Part shown: positions 16,617-25,560 of the stretch, piece by piece
How the letters are laid out: each line of letters begins with the position of its first letter
How positions within the stretch are numbered: the stretch's first letter is position 1
From: Saprospiraceae bacterium
GTDB taxonomy: Bacteria; Bacteroidota; Bacteroidia; Chitinophagales; Saprospiraceae
DNA length: 64,000 nt
Direction: 5' to 3'
Assembly: GCA_016715985.1 (NCBI GenBank)
Contig: JADJXD010000001.1
Span: 744,001 to 808,000 of the forward strand
Notes under the pieces: generated by a model
Seen by the model: only the letters and a program-made list of their open reading frames with translations
Databases searched by the model: none
What the model was told of the DNA's origin: nothing
Position numbers and translations under genes: made by a program

Positions 16617-18106
16617 TGGAAGAAATTATAAAATGGACAGGTTATTTGTTTTTTAGTGTTTATCTTATCTCTCTGACTTATGTTACTTTCTTCTGTCTGA
16701 TGCAGCTTCATTTACTTTATCATTATCTGAAAAAAAGTAAGGCAGTCATTCCTGCATCTGATAACATTACAAATTCCTTTCCATTTGTAACTATACAACT
16801 CCCTCTTTTTAATGAAAAATATGTAGCTGGGCGTTTGATAGATAATATTATGAAAATGAATTACCCGAAAGAAAAATTTGAAGTTCATATACTGGATGAC
16901 TCCACAGACGAAACAGTAGAAATATCAAAACAAAAAGCCAAAGAATACGCATCATTAGGCTTCAATATCCAATGTATCACCCGTAAAAACAGAGAAGGCT
17001 ATAAAGCCGGTGCCTTAAGAGACGGAATGCAGTTTGCCAAAGGTGAATTAATTGCCATTTTCGATGCGGATTTCTTACCTGAACCGGATTTTCTTATTAA
17101 TACTATTCCATACTTCGGGGATAGTAAAACCGGCGTTGTACAAACCCGGTGGGAACACATCAATCAGAACTATTCATTACTCACACGGTTGCAGGCATTT
17201 CAGCTGAATGTTCACTTTACGGTGGAACAAAAAGGCAGATTTGATGCAGGATACATGCTACAGTTTAATGGGACCGCCGGTGTGTGGCGAAAGTCAACAA
17301 TCGAAGATGCCGGTGGTTGGGAAGCTGATACCCTGACCGAAGATTTGGACCTGAGTTACCGTGCACAGATGAAAGGTTGGAAAATAATCTATCTGGAAGA
17401 TATTACCGCACCTGCCGAGCTACCGGCTGATATCAACGGACTAAAATCCCAACAATACCGGTGGATGAAAGGGGGTGCAGAAACTGCCCGTAAAATGTTG
17501 CCAAAAGTCTGGAAAGCTGACCTTCATTTTATGAAAAAGATACATGCCACTATGCATCTGCTTTCCAGTTCAATATTTGTATTTATATTTTTACTGGGAG
17601 TGCTGAGCGTTCCGGTAATTTTTATGCTGTCCCCTACTGAATATCAGATGAATGCATTTTCGTTTTATCTGCTTTCATTACTGATTGTAATCATCGTATA
17701 TTTTACAGCGAATGTAAATAAAGCCTGGCCCAAAGAAAATAAAATCAAAATGATCTTTAAATTTCTGTTTCTGTTTCCGGTATTTTTATCATTGTCGATG
17801 GGATTGGCTTTACATAATGGAATTGCAGTTTTACAGGGTTTGGCAGGCAGACAGACCGCTTTTATCAGAACCCCAAAATTCGGAATCATCGACAAAAAAG
17901 ACCGGTTTGGAGCAGCATCCTATTTTATTAAAAAACTAAGCTGGATTTCTGTGGGCGAAGGCATCATGGTTTTATATTTTTTGATGGCCATTATTATGGG
18001 TGTATTATTTGATAAAACATCATTTATTCTGTTACATATCTTACTCTTTGCGGGATACAGTATATTGTTTTTTTACTCCTTAAGACATAGATTTCTGAAT
18101 AATTAA
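16613..18106 (+). CDS. membrane family 2 glycosyltransferase, cellulose-synthase-like
   Basis: About 497 residues from the ATG that overlaps the upstream stop; the TTG 21 bases earlier is less likely. N-terminal helix (about 5-30), then a processive-type GT-A domain: ILDDSTDET, IFDADFLPEP (DXD), TEDLDLSYRAQMKGW (TED), and QQYRWMKG (QxxRW). Four C-terminal membrane helices follow (about 315-500). The D,D,D,QxxRW set marks a beta-glycan synthase-like enzyme. Product unknown; lipid glycosylation or a short exported glycan are both possible. Confidence 0.88.
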   Translation: MMEEIIKWTGYLFFSVYLISLTYVTFFCLMQLHLLYHYLKKSKAVIPASDNITNSFPFVTIQLPLFNEKYVAGRLIDNIMKMNYPKEKFEVHILDDSTDETVEISKQKAKEYASLGFNIQCITRKNREGYKAGALRDGMQFAKGELIAIFDADFLPEPDFLINTIPYFGDSKTGVVQTRWEHINQNYSLLTRLQAFQLNVHFTVEQKGRFDAGYMLQFNGTAGVWRKSTIEDAGGWEADTLTEDLDLSYRAQMKGWKIIYLEDITAPAELPADINGLKSQQYRWMKGGAETARKMLPKVWKADLHFMKKIHATMHLLSSSIFVFIFLLGVLSVPVIFMLSPTEYQMNAFSFYLLSLLIVIIVYFTANVNKAWPKENKIKMIFKFLFLFPVFLSLSMGLALHNGIAVLQGLAGRQTAFIRTPKFGIIDKKDRFGAASYFIKKLSWISVGEGIMVLYFLMAIIMGVLFDKTSFILLHILLFAGYSILFFYSLRHRFLNN

Positions 18107-18108
18107 GT

Positions 18109-19422
18109 ATGGAACATCTGACGGACAAAATTTTAAAATCTACGCTGATCGCTGGTTTTATTATTTTTATTTTCAGTACTGTTTATTTTCCAAAACAAAG
18201 TGATTTTCCAACACTATTTTTATTTATCAGTATATCTTTTGGATTTTATACGCTTCTTTATATTAACAAAAATATCGGACTGAAAACGCTTATTGCAGTC
18301 GGAATTTTTACAAGGATTTCATTGATGATTCTGATGCCCAATTTGTCAGATGATGTCTTTCGGTTTATATGGGATGGGAGGTTATGGCATCAGGGAATTA
18401 ATCCATACAGTCTGTTACCAGATGAAGTTTTAAATTTGTCAATGAAGGGTTTGTCCGCTTCTTTGTACGACCAGTTAAATTCTCAGTCATATTATACGGT
18501 TTATCCCCCTGTAGCACAATTGGTTTTCTATCTTTCGACATTTACAGAAAGTATTTTATTGTCCACAATAATAATGAAGTTTATATTTATTTTGGGCGAA
18601 ATAATAGGTCTCATTTACATTCTGAAATTACTTGGTCAGCAGCATAAAAGTGGCAGAATAGCAATGTTATATTTCTTAAACCCACTCATCCTGTTGGAAG
18701 GAGCCGGAAATTTACATTTTGAAATTTTGATGATCGGATTATTTGCTGCCGGTCTTTACTATTACTTTTATTCCGGGCATAAAATATCTGCATTGTTTAT
18801 GGCTGCATCTGTTGCTACGAAGTTGATACCACTTATGTTTGTACCATATTTTTTGCTTACAAATCAAAACAGAAAAAAATCAATTTACTTCATAGCCTGG
18901 GGAATCGGTTTTACAACTATACTCTTTATCCCATTGATGTATGGTCTGCAATTTCAGAATTTTTTTGAAAGCATTGATCTGTACTTCAGAAAATTTGAAT
19001 TTAATGCCAGTGTGTATTATTTATTCAGGGCAGCAGGTCAATGGATAGTCGGATATAATCTTATAAAATATATCGGCCCGGCTTTGGGATTGATTACTTT
19101 ATGTTTCATTATTTACCAAGCAAAAAAAACGACCGGACACGACATTAAAAATTTCGCAGGGTTCGGACTCATCAGCATGACAGCTTATCTGATATTAGGG
19201 ACGACGATACATCCGTGGTATTTGAGTTTTCTGATATTTTTTGGAATGCTGACCAGCAGGCTGTATCCTTTTGTATGGTCGTGGCTGATCTTTCTGAGTT
19301 ACAGTCATTATGCAGATCTGAGTGAAACCTGGAAAATCTGCCTGATCGCTCTTGAATACACCATTCTGACAGTTGTGATATGGTATGAATCTTATATTTT
19401 ACGGCTTAAGGAAAAATTTTGA
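18109..19422 (+). CDS. polytopic GT-C type mannosyltransferase-like protein
   Basis: 437 residues with about ten membrane helices. The first extracytoplasmic loop after the second or third helix reads MPNLSDDVFRFIWDGRLW, then GINPYSLLP; this acidic pair plus WDG pattern is that of polyprenol-phosphate-dependent GT-C enzymes (DUF2029/GT87, MptB-like). Starts 2 bp after the preceding stop. Together the operon would provide a lipid-linked sugar donor, a membrane synthase and an extracytoplasmic transferase, consistent with an envelope glycolipid or glycan pathway. The exact sugar is not visible. Confidence 0.75.
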   Translation: MEHLTDKILKSTLIAGFIIFIFSTVYFPKQSDFPTLFLFISISFGFYTLLYINKNIGLKTLIAVGIFTRISLMILMPNLSDDVFRFIWDGRLWHQGINPYSLLPDEVLNLSMKGLSASLYDQLNSQSYYTVYPPVAQLVFYLSTFTESILLSTIIMKFIFILGEIIGLIYILKLLGQQHKSGRIAMLYFLNPLILLEGAGNLHFEILMIGLFAAGLYYYFYSGHKISALFMAASVATKLIPLMFVPYFLLTNQNRKKSIYFIAWGIGFTTILFIPLMYGLQFQNFFESIDLYFRKFEFNASVYYLFRAAGQWIVGYNLIKYIGPALGLITLCFIIYQAKKTTGHDIKNFAGFGLISMTAYLILGTTIHPWYLSFLIFFGMLTSRLYPFVWSWLIFLSYSHYADLSETWKICLIALEYTILTVVIWYESYILRLKEKF

Positions 19423-19908
19423 ACATACGCTCACTGCACCACTACATTTTTTTCAATAAACCGTGCCATATATTATACACACAGTGAAAAATAAATTTTG
19501 CAATATAAAAAAGAATATTTTATATTTGCTCAATTAAAAGTACAATGGGATTAACTACCTTAAAAGTAAGGTATCGGCAAATTTAAACATTTTCGGACTT
19601 ACAGCTTCCACCACTGAGTAATGGGACCTATACGCTGAGCGCAGTAATCATACCGAACATAAACTTATCTGTCATTCTTCCAAAAGGGTGTAGCAAGAGG
19701 CAGACATACATCAGAGATGATGGCCGGATTAAAATTGCCAATTTCGCAATGTATATAAAAAAAATAAGGTACTTTGATTATGCAAAAGAGACAAAAAATA
19801 TCTCATTTGTGGAGGAATAGTGTGTGCGTGTAGTAAAAAAGTTCTTTAAAAATATTAATTAATAATAAAATGACGGGCATAATATTTTTTTATGTCGTCT
19901 ATTAACAA
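19423..19908. other. gene-poor stretch upstream of the cassette array with a degraded reading frame
   Basis: It starts with the end of the glycosyltransferase operon and carries a good promoter at 19497-19528. Behind it, an ATG at about 19544 opens only 13 codons. A second frame without a start is open from 19587 to the TAG at 19818-19820 (77 codons, containing NGTYTLSAVIIPNINLSVIL). This looks like a decayed gene, not recognised. Just before the first cassette there is a hairpin-forming GACGGGCATAA / TTATGTCGTC pair (19872-19899). Confidence 0.4.
19497..19528 (+). promoter_or_regulatory. Bacteroidota-type promoter pointing into the cassette array
   Basis: TTTG (19497-19500), a 20-base spacer, then TATATTTG (19521-19528), an exact consensus match. 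It now drives only a degraded frame, but it faces the first cassette 380 bp downstream and could transcribe it, in the manner of an integron cassette promoter (inference). Confidence 0.6.
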
Positions 19909-19956
19909 GTTATGCGGCAGCTTAAAAGACGACACAACATCAATAAACGACTGACA

Positions 19957-20514
19957 ATGAAAAAAATATTAATTATCATTTTGACAACTTTAACCTTGAC
20001 CACTTACGGACAGGACAAGTATAATTACGTTCATTTCAACAAACTTACAGAAGTAGTCGGGACAGAATTTGTAATTGCTTCAATTGAGAACTACGGTAAA
20101 ATGCTTGAAACCAAAAGTAAATACTTATTATTCATAAACACTAAAACGGGCGAGACAAATCAGGTTGACCTCCCAAATGACGCTGGAATTGAGAAACTTG
20201 AACAAGTTAAGTTGGACAGCTTAGATATTAATTTAATCATTGTTTCTGCCAGGACTGTTGACCTTGACGGAAAAAACGGAATTGACTGGAACGACCCGAC
20301 ACAAATCATCATATTATCAACAGACGGTAAAACAAAAACTCAACTGACAGACAATAAGTTTTTTGCAAGAACTTGGATAGTTAACAAGCTGACAGGAACT
20401 ATCGTAGTTACTGGTCATTACGACACTAACAACAATAACAAATACGACAAGACAGATAAAAACGAAATACACATTTACGACTTGAAAACACTAAAACTGA
20501 TAAGCAAAATATGA
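19957..20514 (+). CDS. small secreted protein of unknown function (cassette 1)
   Basis: About 185 residues from the ATG chosen here because a clear signal peptide, KKILIIILTTLTLTTYGQ, follows directly; an upstream GTG/ATG frame would put charged residues before it. The mature protein alternates strands with segments such as YLLFINTKTGETNQVDLP, VDLDGKNGIDWNDPTQI and HYDTNNNNKYDKTDKNEIH; the last is Asp/Asn-rich and could bind calcium. It looks like a partial beta-propeller-like or EF-loop secreted protein. No family recognised. It is the only gene of the first cassette, followed by attC 12 bp later. Confidence 0.7.
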   Translation: MKKILIIILTTLTLTTYGQDKYNYVHFNKLTEVVGTEFVIASIENYGKMLETKSKYLLFINTKTGETNQVDLPNDAGIEKLEQVKLDSLDINLIIVSARTVDLDGKNGIDWNDPTQIIILSTDGKTKTQLTDNKFFARTWIVNKLTGTIVVTGHYDTNNNNKYDKTDKNEIHIYDLKTLKLISKI

Positions 20515-20525
20515 AAGAAAGCCGA

Positions 20526-20661
20526 CCGCATAACAACGCCTTGGCAAAAGTGGCGGGCTGGTGCTTTCAAATAAAAATTAAGTGCTAATTTCGGGGTTTA
20601 AGCGGTGTTTGGGAGTTTTGTGGGGAAATCGCCACCTTCGCCAAGCCGCCAAACGTTAGGC
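20526..20661 (+). other. attC site 1
   Basis: R-double-prime CCGCATAAC (20526-20534) and R-prime GTTAGGC (20655-20661). Folding arms: CTTGGC-aaaa-GTGGCG on the left against CGCCAC-cttc-GCCAAG on the right, leaving unpaired internal loops as in attC sites. The long apical loop is about 70 nt. Crossover expected between G20655 and T20656. Confidence 0.8.
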
Positions 20662-20684
20662 ATAATTTAAAACCAACCAAGTAA

Positions 20685-21389
20685 ATGATAGGAATATTAG
20701 TCTCACTTGCCATTTCTTGGCTAATCCTTTTCTTAATTGAAAAGGAAAATATTTTAGCACTAGGATTTCTTCCAATAGTAAAAAGATTAAAACAATTCTT
20801 AATCGGATTTCTAATAACTGGAATACTTTGCGTTCTCGTTCAATATTTAGAGTCATATCTAAAATCATCGACTTGGATTGTAAATAAAGATATTACGAGC
20901 GGAATTATTCTAAAATCATTTTGGTGGGATTTTAAATCTGTATTGACAGAAGAACTTATTTTTCGTGGAGCATTATTATACATACTCATCCAAAAAATAG
21001 GCTCAAGAAAAAGTATCTTGATTTCCGCAATCGCATTCGGAATTTATCATTGGTTTTCATATGGAGTTCTAGGCAATGTAATGGCAATGATTTTAGTTTT
21101 TATCGGAACTGGATTAATGGGTTACGCTTGGGCTTGGGCTTTTTCAAAAACTAAATCAATAATGCTAGCTTTCGGACTTCATTTGGGTTGGAATTTTATA
21201 TACAACACAATATTTTCAAAAGGACCTTTGGGCGAATTACTTCTGATTTCACGAGGCGGAAATGAATTAGCCGATTGGACTTCGCTATTAAACTTTGTTA
21301 GTGGTTTAGTTATAGTTCCTGTTTTAATTCTTATTTATGTAAGATATTTTGTAGGAAAAGAAACGGAAATAAAAACAACAGCAGAATAA
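20685..21389 (+). CDS. CPBP family intramembrane metalloprotease (cassette 2)
   Basis: 234 residues, about seven membrane helices. The three motifs of CPBP (CAAX protease/bacteriocin-processing, ABI) proteins are present: EELIFRGALL (EExxxR, about 87-96), FGIYHWFSYG (about 122-131, FxxxH), and LHLGWNFIYN (HxxxN, about 165-174). Such proteins cleave membrane substrates; in bacteria they act in self-immunity to bacteriocins, signal processing or prenyl-protein-like processing. As sole cargo of a mobile cassette, a protective or immunity role is attractive but inferred. The start is 29 bp behind the previous attC crossover. Confidence 0.92.
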   Translation: MIGILVSLAISWLILFLIEKENILALGFLPIVKRLKQFLIGFLITGILCVLVQYLESYLKSSTWIVNKDITSGIILKSFWWDFKSVLTEELIFRGALLYILIQKIGSRKSILISAIAFGIYHWFSYGVLGNVMAMILVFIGTGLMGYAWAWAFSKTKSIMLAFGLHLGWNFIYNTIFSKGPLGELLLISRGGNELADWTSLLNFVSGLVIVPVLILIYVRYFVGKETEIKTTAE

Positions 21390-21395
21390 AAACTA

Positions 21396-21527
21396 TGCCT
21401 AACAATGTATATAAAAAATAGGCGAAACAGCAATAAAATCAAGGGTTTGGCTCGTATCAAACTTTGTGCTTAACCGAAAGTTTCGTGCTTCGAAATCGCC
21501 TACTTTTCATATACTAACCGTTAGCGG
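21396..21527 (+). other. attC site 2
   Basis: R-double-prime TGCCTAAC (21396-21403), R-prime GTTAGCGG (21520-21527). Stems GTATAT/ATATAC (outer) and TAGGCG/CGCCTA (inner). The sequence of both stems differs from the other sites while pairing is kept, i.e. covariation. The crossover is after G21520. Confidence 0.78.
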
Positions 21528-21583
21528 TAAGCGTATGAAAAACAACAGACCTAATAAGACAATAACAAATAAATATAATAATT

Positions 21584-21970
21584 ATGGCATATAGACCATA
21601 CACTCAGAATGAACACGACAATGTAATCCAAGCTGCATACAACAACTTGGACAAGATTAACCATAGAGTTTATACAAACCCTAACCAACAGAAAAATACA
21701 AGTATAAATGGACATTATCCTGACATAATTATTACACCAATAAATGACAATACCGTAAAATTTACTATTGAAGTTGAAACAGCGGATAGTATTAATGGCG
21801 GAGAAGTTCAGCAATGGAAAAATTATTCTCAATTAGGTGGAACATTCTATTTGTTAGTACCATTTAGTTCAAAAAATCTTGCGGAGCTTTTATGCAGACA
21901 AAATGGAATTAAAGCAAGGTTTGGAACTTATCGATTTCAAAATGGTCGTTACATCATAAACTACGAATAG
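21584..21970 (+). CDS. small protein with a possible PD-(D/E)XK-like core (cassette 3)
   Basis: 128 residues, soluble. YPDIIITP (about 45-52) followed by KFTIEVET (about 61-68) and a Gln-rich helix resembles the PD...(D/E)xK-type nuclease core in which the Lys is replaced (ExE). The rest, YSQLGGTFYLLVPFSS, suits the following beta-alpha unit. I do not recognise a named family; the nuclease idea is weak. The next gene starts 4 bp downstream, so both are one transcript within one cassette. Confidence 0.65.
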   Translation: MAYRPYTQNEHDNVIQAAYNNLDKINHRVYTNPNQQKNTSINGHYPDIIITPINDNTVKFTIEVETADSINGGEVQQWKNYSQLGGTFYLLVPFSSKNLAELLCRQNGIKARFGTYRFQNGRYIINYE

Positions 21971-21973
21971 ACT

Positions 21974-22519
21974 ATGATGGAACAGATAATTGACTTCATA
22001 GGGAAAAACTATCCTTATCTATTAGGTGGCATCGGTGGTGCGACACTTACAATAGTTTATACACGTTGGACAAATAGAATTAAAGAAATGCATTGTTGTT
22101 ATGTTGACGATGACGTAATAACAAAAATTCCTGTGCTAAGCGAGACAGGCGAACAACACAAGAATATATACACCAAAGAGTTTTGCCTTAAAAACACTAC
22201 AGGAAAAGACATTTCATCTTTTAAAATAATATTTGAATTTGACGCAGATGCAAAAATTATCAAACAAGACAGTTTTTGTAAGACAGGTAGAAATGACATT
22301 AAACCAAGAAACAAGAAACCAAATGAATGTAGTTATTTAATAAAAAACTTCAATCGTGGAGACGAGTTTAAATTCTTCTTCGACATTGCGAATGTGACAA
22401 ATGACCATTATAATATCACGGAAGCTGACTGTTTGGGTTTTAAAATTGTTGTAAAAGACCAAAGGAAACCAACTATAAAAAACAAATCAAAAGTTGTTAC
22501 AAAAGACAAAATAAATTGA
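21974..22519 (+). CDS. membrane-anchored protein of unknown function (cassette 3)
   Basis: 181 residues. Helix YPYLLGGIGGATLTIVYT near 13-30 anchors it; the remainder is a soluble beta-rich domain with Cys residues (HCCYVDDD, FCLKNTTGKDISSF, FCKTGR, NECSYL), possibly an Ig-like fold, and a basic C-terminus. It partners the small upstream protein in the same cassette, which hints at an effector/partner or a two-component accessory module. No known family; not an evident toxin-antitoxin pair. Confidence 0.65.
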   Translation: MMEQIIDFIGKNYPYLLGGIGGATLTIVYTRWTNRIKEMHCCYVDDDVITKIPVLSETGEQHKNIYTKEFCLKNTTGKDISSFKIIFEFDADAKIIKQDSFCKTGRNDIKPRNKKPNECSYLIKNFNRGDEFKFFFDIANVTNDHYNITEADCLGFKIVVKDQRKPTIKNKSKVVTKDKIN

Positions 22520-22535
22520 CAAGAAGAGAACGCCA

Positions 22536-22672
22536 TACCGCTAACAGCACCTACCCAAAAGTGGCGGTTCAGTGGTTAAATCAAGCTTTGTGCTTCTATC
22601 AAAGTTTGTGCTTGGTTGACAGTGAAGTGCTTCGAAATCGCCACCTTCGGGTAGCTGCAAAACGTTAGCACT
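22536..22672 (+). other. attC site 3
   Basis: R-double-prime TACCGCTAAC (22536-22545), R-prime GTTAGCACT (22664-22672). Stems CTACCC-aaaa-GTGGCG against CGCCAC-cttc-GGGTAG. The 10-base match between this R-double-prime and the front of cassette 3 is the longest in the array. Confidence 0.8.
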
Positions 22673-22740
22673 CACCCTAAAAGACAACGACAGTGATAAG
22701 AATAACGAACAGACAAAATACAATAACACCATCCGCACAA

Positions 22741-22817
22741 ATGGCACATTTGGTTTTGCCCGACACACAAGCCGACCCTTCGCAAAACCAAAAGAGCCAT
22801 TTTTTGCCAACGCACCC
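22741..22817 (+). repeat. structured repeat, upstream copy, flanking the Hsp70 operon
   Basis: Outer stem ATGGC/GCCAT, internal loop, inner stem TGGTTTTGC/GCAAAACCA, then the tail TTGCCAACGCACC. A homologous element with different but again paired stems lies at 33741-33817 at the other end of the operon. Both share CACATTTG, AAAAGAGC and the tail. Confidence 0.65.
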
Positions 22818-22857
22818 AAAGAATTTCAACTCATTAATCAAATAACAATTTCAAAAT

Positions 22858-25050
22858 ATGAAAAAAGCAATCGGTATAGACCTTGGAACCAGTAATTCGG
22901 TAATAGCTTTCAAAGACACAAGTGTGAAAATTATCCGAAATAAGGAAAATGAAGAACTAACTCGTTCGTGTATTGGACTTAGGAAAGACGAAATTTTAGT
23001 TGGAAGAACAGCATATCAATTGCTAAAAACCGACCCAATAAATACCATTCTTTCAGTCAAGAGATTGATGGGTGGTGCAATTAAGGACAAGATGGTTCAG
23101 GATATGATTGAAAGCCCTTATTATAAATTTGGGATTACTGCGTTAAAAGGTGGAACAGAAGATGCCGTTGCTGTAATTCTAGGTGGCAAACAGTACACAC
23201 CAGAACAATTGAGTTCAGAAATTTTAAAGAAACTAAAACGTGATGCTGAAGAAAAGTTGGGTGACGAAGTTACACACGCTGTAATAACTGTACCTGCATA
23301 CTTTACAGAAAAACAAAAAAATGCAACACGAATTGCAGCACAACTTGCTGGGTTAAAGGTTCAAAAGTTGTTGGCTGAACCAACAGCAGCTGCAATAGCA
23401 TACGGAGTAGATAACTTAAAAGCAGGTGATGCTAAAACAGTATTGATTTATGATTTTGGTGGTGGAACTTTTGACCTATCAATTTTAAATATTGTTGATG
23501 GGCAATATATGGAAGCAGGAACTGGTGGCGACCGTTGGCTTGGCGGTGATGATTTGGATAGAGCTTTGCAAGCACACATTTTAAAAAGAATCTCTGCCGA
23601 CTATAAAATCAAAAACATAGATGCTTTAATTGAGAAATTAGACCAGAGAAAAAGGTATCAATTTGATGCTCAATTTAGAGATAACGTAGAAAATATAAAA
23701 ATTCAACTTAGTTCGTCAATGAGTGCACAGCTTATTATGGACGGATTTGAAGATGAAAATGGTGAATGGATTGATTTTGATATTACCATTAAGAGAGAAG
23801 AGTTTGAAAAACTAGCAAAGCCATTTGTTGAAAGAAGTATTGATCTTATTGAAAACTTGCTTAAAGAAGTTGGATATGATATGACTATGATTGACAATAT
23901 CCTTTTAGTTGGTGGCACTTCTTGTATTCCCCTTATAAAAGAAATGCTTTCTAAAAAGTACGGAAGCGAGAAAATTAAAGTTTCTGAAAAGCCTATGCTT
24001 GCTATAGCGGAAGGAGCAGGAATTTTATCTCACAGACTGGGTGATGAATATGAACCGCCATTAGATGGCGAAATTGCTGTAGCTGAAATTTCATATAGTA
24101 CAAACCATAACTATTTTATAGAACTCAAAGATGATTATGATAAAATAATTGAAAAACAATTACCACTACCCTGTAATGTTTTGAGAAACTATAAAACCAC
24201 AGTTAACAATCAGAAGGTTGTGAAAGTCGGAATTTATGCTGATGTTGAAGACGGAGTAAAAGAAAAACAGACAATGGGCTTTTTTACTATTGAAGAAGAT
24301 TTACCAATGGGTAGTGATATTGTACTTGATTTCACTTTAGGTATTGATGAAGTATTTGAAGTCAAGGCTTATCCTAAAAGCAATAAATCAAAAAGCAAAA
24401 ACATCGTACTTGCGAGAGGCAACAAAGACTCAAAAACTCTTGACTTTTTATCAAGTTCGTTGGAAAAAATATTAAGTTCTGACTACACTGAGGCTCAAAG
24501 AGAGTACTTCTTCAAATCTGCTAAAAAGGAAATTGAGCAAATAAATAGCATTGGTACAGATAATCACGATTCGGAAAAATGGGATGAAATAGGCACAACA
24601 ATTTTCACAACTTATGAAAGAGCAGGTGAAATTACAGATTCTGTAGATGAAGACCAATTGGCTATGCTATTTGCTACAGTCCTAATAAATGAATACCCAG
24701 ATTTAATTGGTTCAGAAGACACAAATAGGATGAAATCCCTATTAGCAATGGTAAAAAATGATGATGATCCTTTGGAGAAAATTCAAGCAACGCAAAAGCT
24801 AAAGGCTATTACGGACGAATATCCAATTTTGATTACTCTTTTTACTGTAAAAATGACATCTGATAATGCAGCAAAACAAAATCCGAGTGACGGTCTTAAA
24901 TTGTTGCAAATGCACGATCAAATAGTAAATCATTTTAGAAACAGAAGAAAAGAACAAGCCTTTGAATTGCTTGATGAAGCAATTGAATTAAGAGACAAGT
25001 ATAGTTCAGGCGGTTTGGATTTGGGAGGAAGTATTCATCTTGGAAAATAA
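22858..25050 (+). CDS. divergent Hsp70/DnaK-like chaperone (cassette 4)
   Basis: 730 residues, longer than housekeeping DnaK (about 640). Nucleotide-binding domain about 1-385: GIDLGTSNSVIAF (5-17, phosphate 1), VITVPAYFTEKQKNATR (about 143-159), LLAEPTAAAIAYG, IYDFGGGTFDLSIL (phosphate 2), and ILLVGGTSCIPLIKEML (adenosine). A recognisable substrate-binding beta-sandwich (about 395-520) is weak, and the C-terminal 200 residues are acidic helical sequence not like the DnaK lid; the usual EEVD-like or DVIDA tail is absent, ending GGLDLGGSIHLGK. It heads an operon that also supplies J-like and GrpE-like partners, so it is likely the motor of a dedicated chaperone machine rather than a spare DnaK. 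Confidence 0.92.
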   Translation: MKKAIGIDLGTSNSVIAFKDTSVKIIRNKENEELTRSCIGLRKDEILVGRTAYQLLKTDPINTILSVKRLMGGAIKDKMVQDMIESPYYKFGITALKGGTEDAVAVILGGKQYTPEQLSSEILKKLKRDAEEKLGDEVTHAVITVPAYFTEKQKNATRIAAQLAGLKVQKLLAEPTAAAIAYGVDNLKAGDAKTVLIYDFGGGTFDLSILNIVDGQYMEAGTGGDRWLGGDDLDRALQAHILKRISADYKIKNIDALIEKLDQRKRYQFDAQFRDNVENIKIQLSSSMSAQLIMDGFEDENGEWIDFDITIKREEFEKLAKPFVERSIDLIENLLKEVGYDMTMIDNILLVGGTSCIPLIKEMLSKKYGSEKIKVSEKPMLAIAEGAGILSHRLGDEYEPPLDGEIAVAEISYSTNHNYFIELKDDYDKIIEKQLPLPCNVLRNYKTTVNNQKVVKVGIYADVEDGVKEKQTMGFFTIEEDLPMGSDIVLDFTLGIDEVFEVKAYPKSNKSKSKNIVLARGNKDSKTLDFLSSSLEKILSSDYTEAQREYFFKSAKKEIEQINSIGTDNHDSEKWDEIGTTIFTTYERAGEITDSVDEDQLAMLFATVLINEYPDLIGSEDTNRMKSLLAMVKNDDDPLEKIQATQKLKAITDEYPILITLFTVKMTSDNAAKQNPSDGLKLLQMHDQIVNHFRNRRKEQAFELLDEAIELRDKYSSGGLDLGGSIHLGK

Positions 25051-25059
25051 ACTAGTATT

Positions 25060-25560
25060 ATGAATCATAATTGCCCTATATGCAATAAAGCAGGCTTGCC
25101 TGATTACACAAAAAGCGAAGTGGTCTGCCCCCAATGTAATTCAGACCTAAAGGCATTCTTGCTTTTAGATTCTATTTCAACACCTCAAAAAGGAAGATTT
25201 GGAATTTACGCCTTCATAGGATTGTCTCTTTTGGCAATTTTATTTTTAGGTTTGTTCATTAAAACAAACATTGAAAAAAAAGAAATTCTTGCTAAAAACA
25301 TTGTTTTAAATGACAGTATTTCAACTCTGATAAGTGAAAAAATAGCTTTAGATGAACCAAAAGAAGAACTTCCAAAAATTGAAAGCAAAGAAGCAACTGT
25401 AAAGTATGTTGTGAAGAAAGGAGACTATCCCTACAAAATTGCTCAATTCTTCTATGGTGATGGAAATAGGTATAAGCAGATCGAAGCTGATAATGCACTC
25501 GAACAACCCTACACTCTTAAAGTTGGGCAAATTCTATTAATCAAAATTTCACAGGACTAA
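25060..25560 (+). CDS. zinc-ribbon / transmembrane / LysM protein (cassette 4)
   Basis: 166 residues with three parts: an N-terminal zinc ribbon with Cys5, Cys8, Cys23 and Cys26 (CPIC...CPQC); one membrane helix FIGLSLLAILFLGLFIK near 52-68; and, after a charged linker, a C-terminal LysM motif (YVVKKGDYPYKIAQFFYGD, then LKVGQILLIKI). LysM outside the membrane would bind peptidoglycan while the zinc ribbon faces the cytosol. Nine bp after the Hsp70 gene and overlapping the next start by one base (TAATG). It would tether the chaperone machine to the envelope (inference). Confidence 0.8.
   Translation: MNHNCPICNKAGLPDYTKSEVVCPQCNSDLKAFLLLDSISTPQKGRFGIYAFIGLSLLAILFLGLFIKTNIEKKEILAKNIVLNDSISTLISEKIALDEPKEELPKIESKEATVKYVVKKGDYPYKIAQFFYGDGNRYKQIEADNALEQPYTLKVGQILLIKISQD

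Noticed and set aside
22541..22819. 92-codon minus-strand frame across attC 3
   Set aside because: It reads through the attC hairpin and the structured repeat; composition is a by-product of those elements.
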